Part shown: positions 23,437 to 23,468 of the stretch, in pieces
How the letters are laid out: every line of letters starts with the position of its first letter
Numbering within the stretch: the stretch's first letter is position 1
Origin: an uncultured Pseudogracilibacillus sp.
GTDB lineage: Bacteria; Bacillota; Bacilli; Bacillales; Amphibacillaceae
Assembly: GCA_937974845.1 (NCBI GenBank)
Contig: CALJVC010000141.1
Location: forward strand, 1 to 23,468
Reading direction: 5' to 3'
Length of the DNA stretch: 23,468 nt
Made by a program: the position numbers and the translations under genes
The notes under the pieces: model-generated
Databases searched by the model: none
The model's input: the letters and a program-made list of their open reading frames with translations, nothing else
What the model was told of the DNA's origin: nothing

Positions 23437-23468
23437 AGAAAAATAAAAAACGGTGTTCTTTGTCGTAG

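Noticed and set aside
1..23468. Apparent richness in the tetramer TCGA across the window
   Set aside because: It seems frequent by eye, but codon pairs such as ATC-GAx and TTC-GAx in this codon usage can explain it. I could not count it properly, so no claim is made.
23437..23468. Start of a terminator hairpin after the MFS gene
   Set aside because: Only 32 bases remain before the window ends, and no complete inverted repeat can be seen.

Overview
The window reads as chromosomal DNA of a low-to-moderate GC Bacillota, most likely a Bacillaceae relative. Gene order is close to that of Bacillus subtilis: yebE, the purine operon, then yerA, yerB, yerC, pcrB, pcrA, ligA and yerH (camS). Nearly everything is on the minus strand. 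The exception is a transporter gene at the right end. I see no mobile element, CRISPR array, rRNA or tRNA.

From right to left: an MFS permease (22279-23436, plus strand) is divergent from a DUF2179/UPF0316 membrane protein (yebE-like, 21472-22143). Next is the purine operon: a sigma-A-type promoter, a guanine-class purine riboswitch and an intrinsic terminator (21222-21452), followed by purE, purK, purB, purL, purF, purM, purN, purH and purD, which are overlapping or closely spaced. A 14-bp hairpin abuts the purD stop. A second unit holds a YerA-type amidohydrolase, a DUF3048 protein (yerB) and the small HTH regulator yerC, ending in a hairpin. A third unit has its own extended -10 promoter and carries pcrB, pcrA, ligA and the lipoprotein gene camS, ending in a clear terminator. 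The left edge holds the start of a PucR-family regulator with its own promoter.

The notable part is the middle of the purine operon. The genes purC, purS and purQ, which lie between purB and purL in B. subtilis, are absent: purB and purL are only 37 bp apart. PurL is the small type that normally needs PurS and the glutaminase PurQ. The adjacent PurF is full length in its phosphoribosyltransferase part, but its glutaminase domain lacks the N-terminal nucleophilic cysteine (an in-frame stop directly precedes the start codon). The glutamine-binding HVRY-type motif is also replaced by NIWS. So glutamine use is missing locally at both glutamine-dependent steps of IMP synthesis (steps 1 and 4), while all reading frames stay open. 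PurL also carries Ser instead of His in the substrate-binding ESHNHPS-type motif. The strongest hypothesis is an ammonia-dependent version of these two steps, or a remodelled operon complemented by genes elsewhere. A simple decay explanation fits less well because there are no stops or frameshifts inside the genes. The loss of purC is not explained by an ammonia hypothesis and has to be resolved from the rest of the genome.
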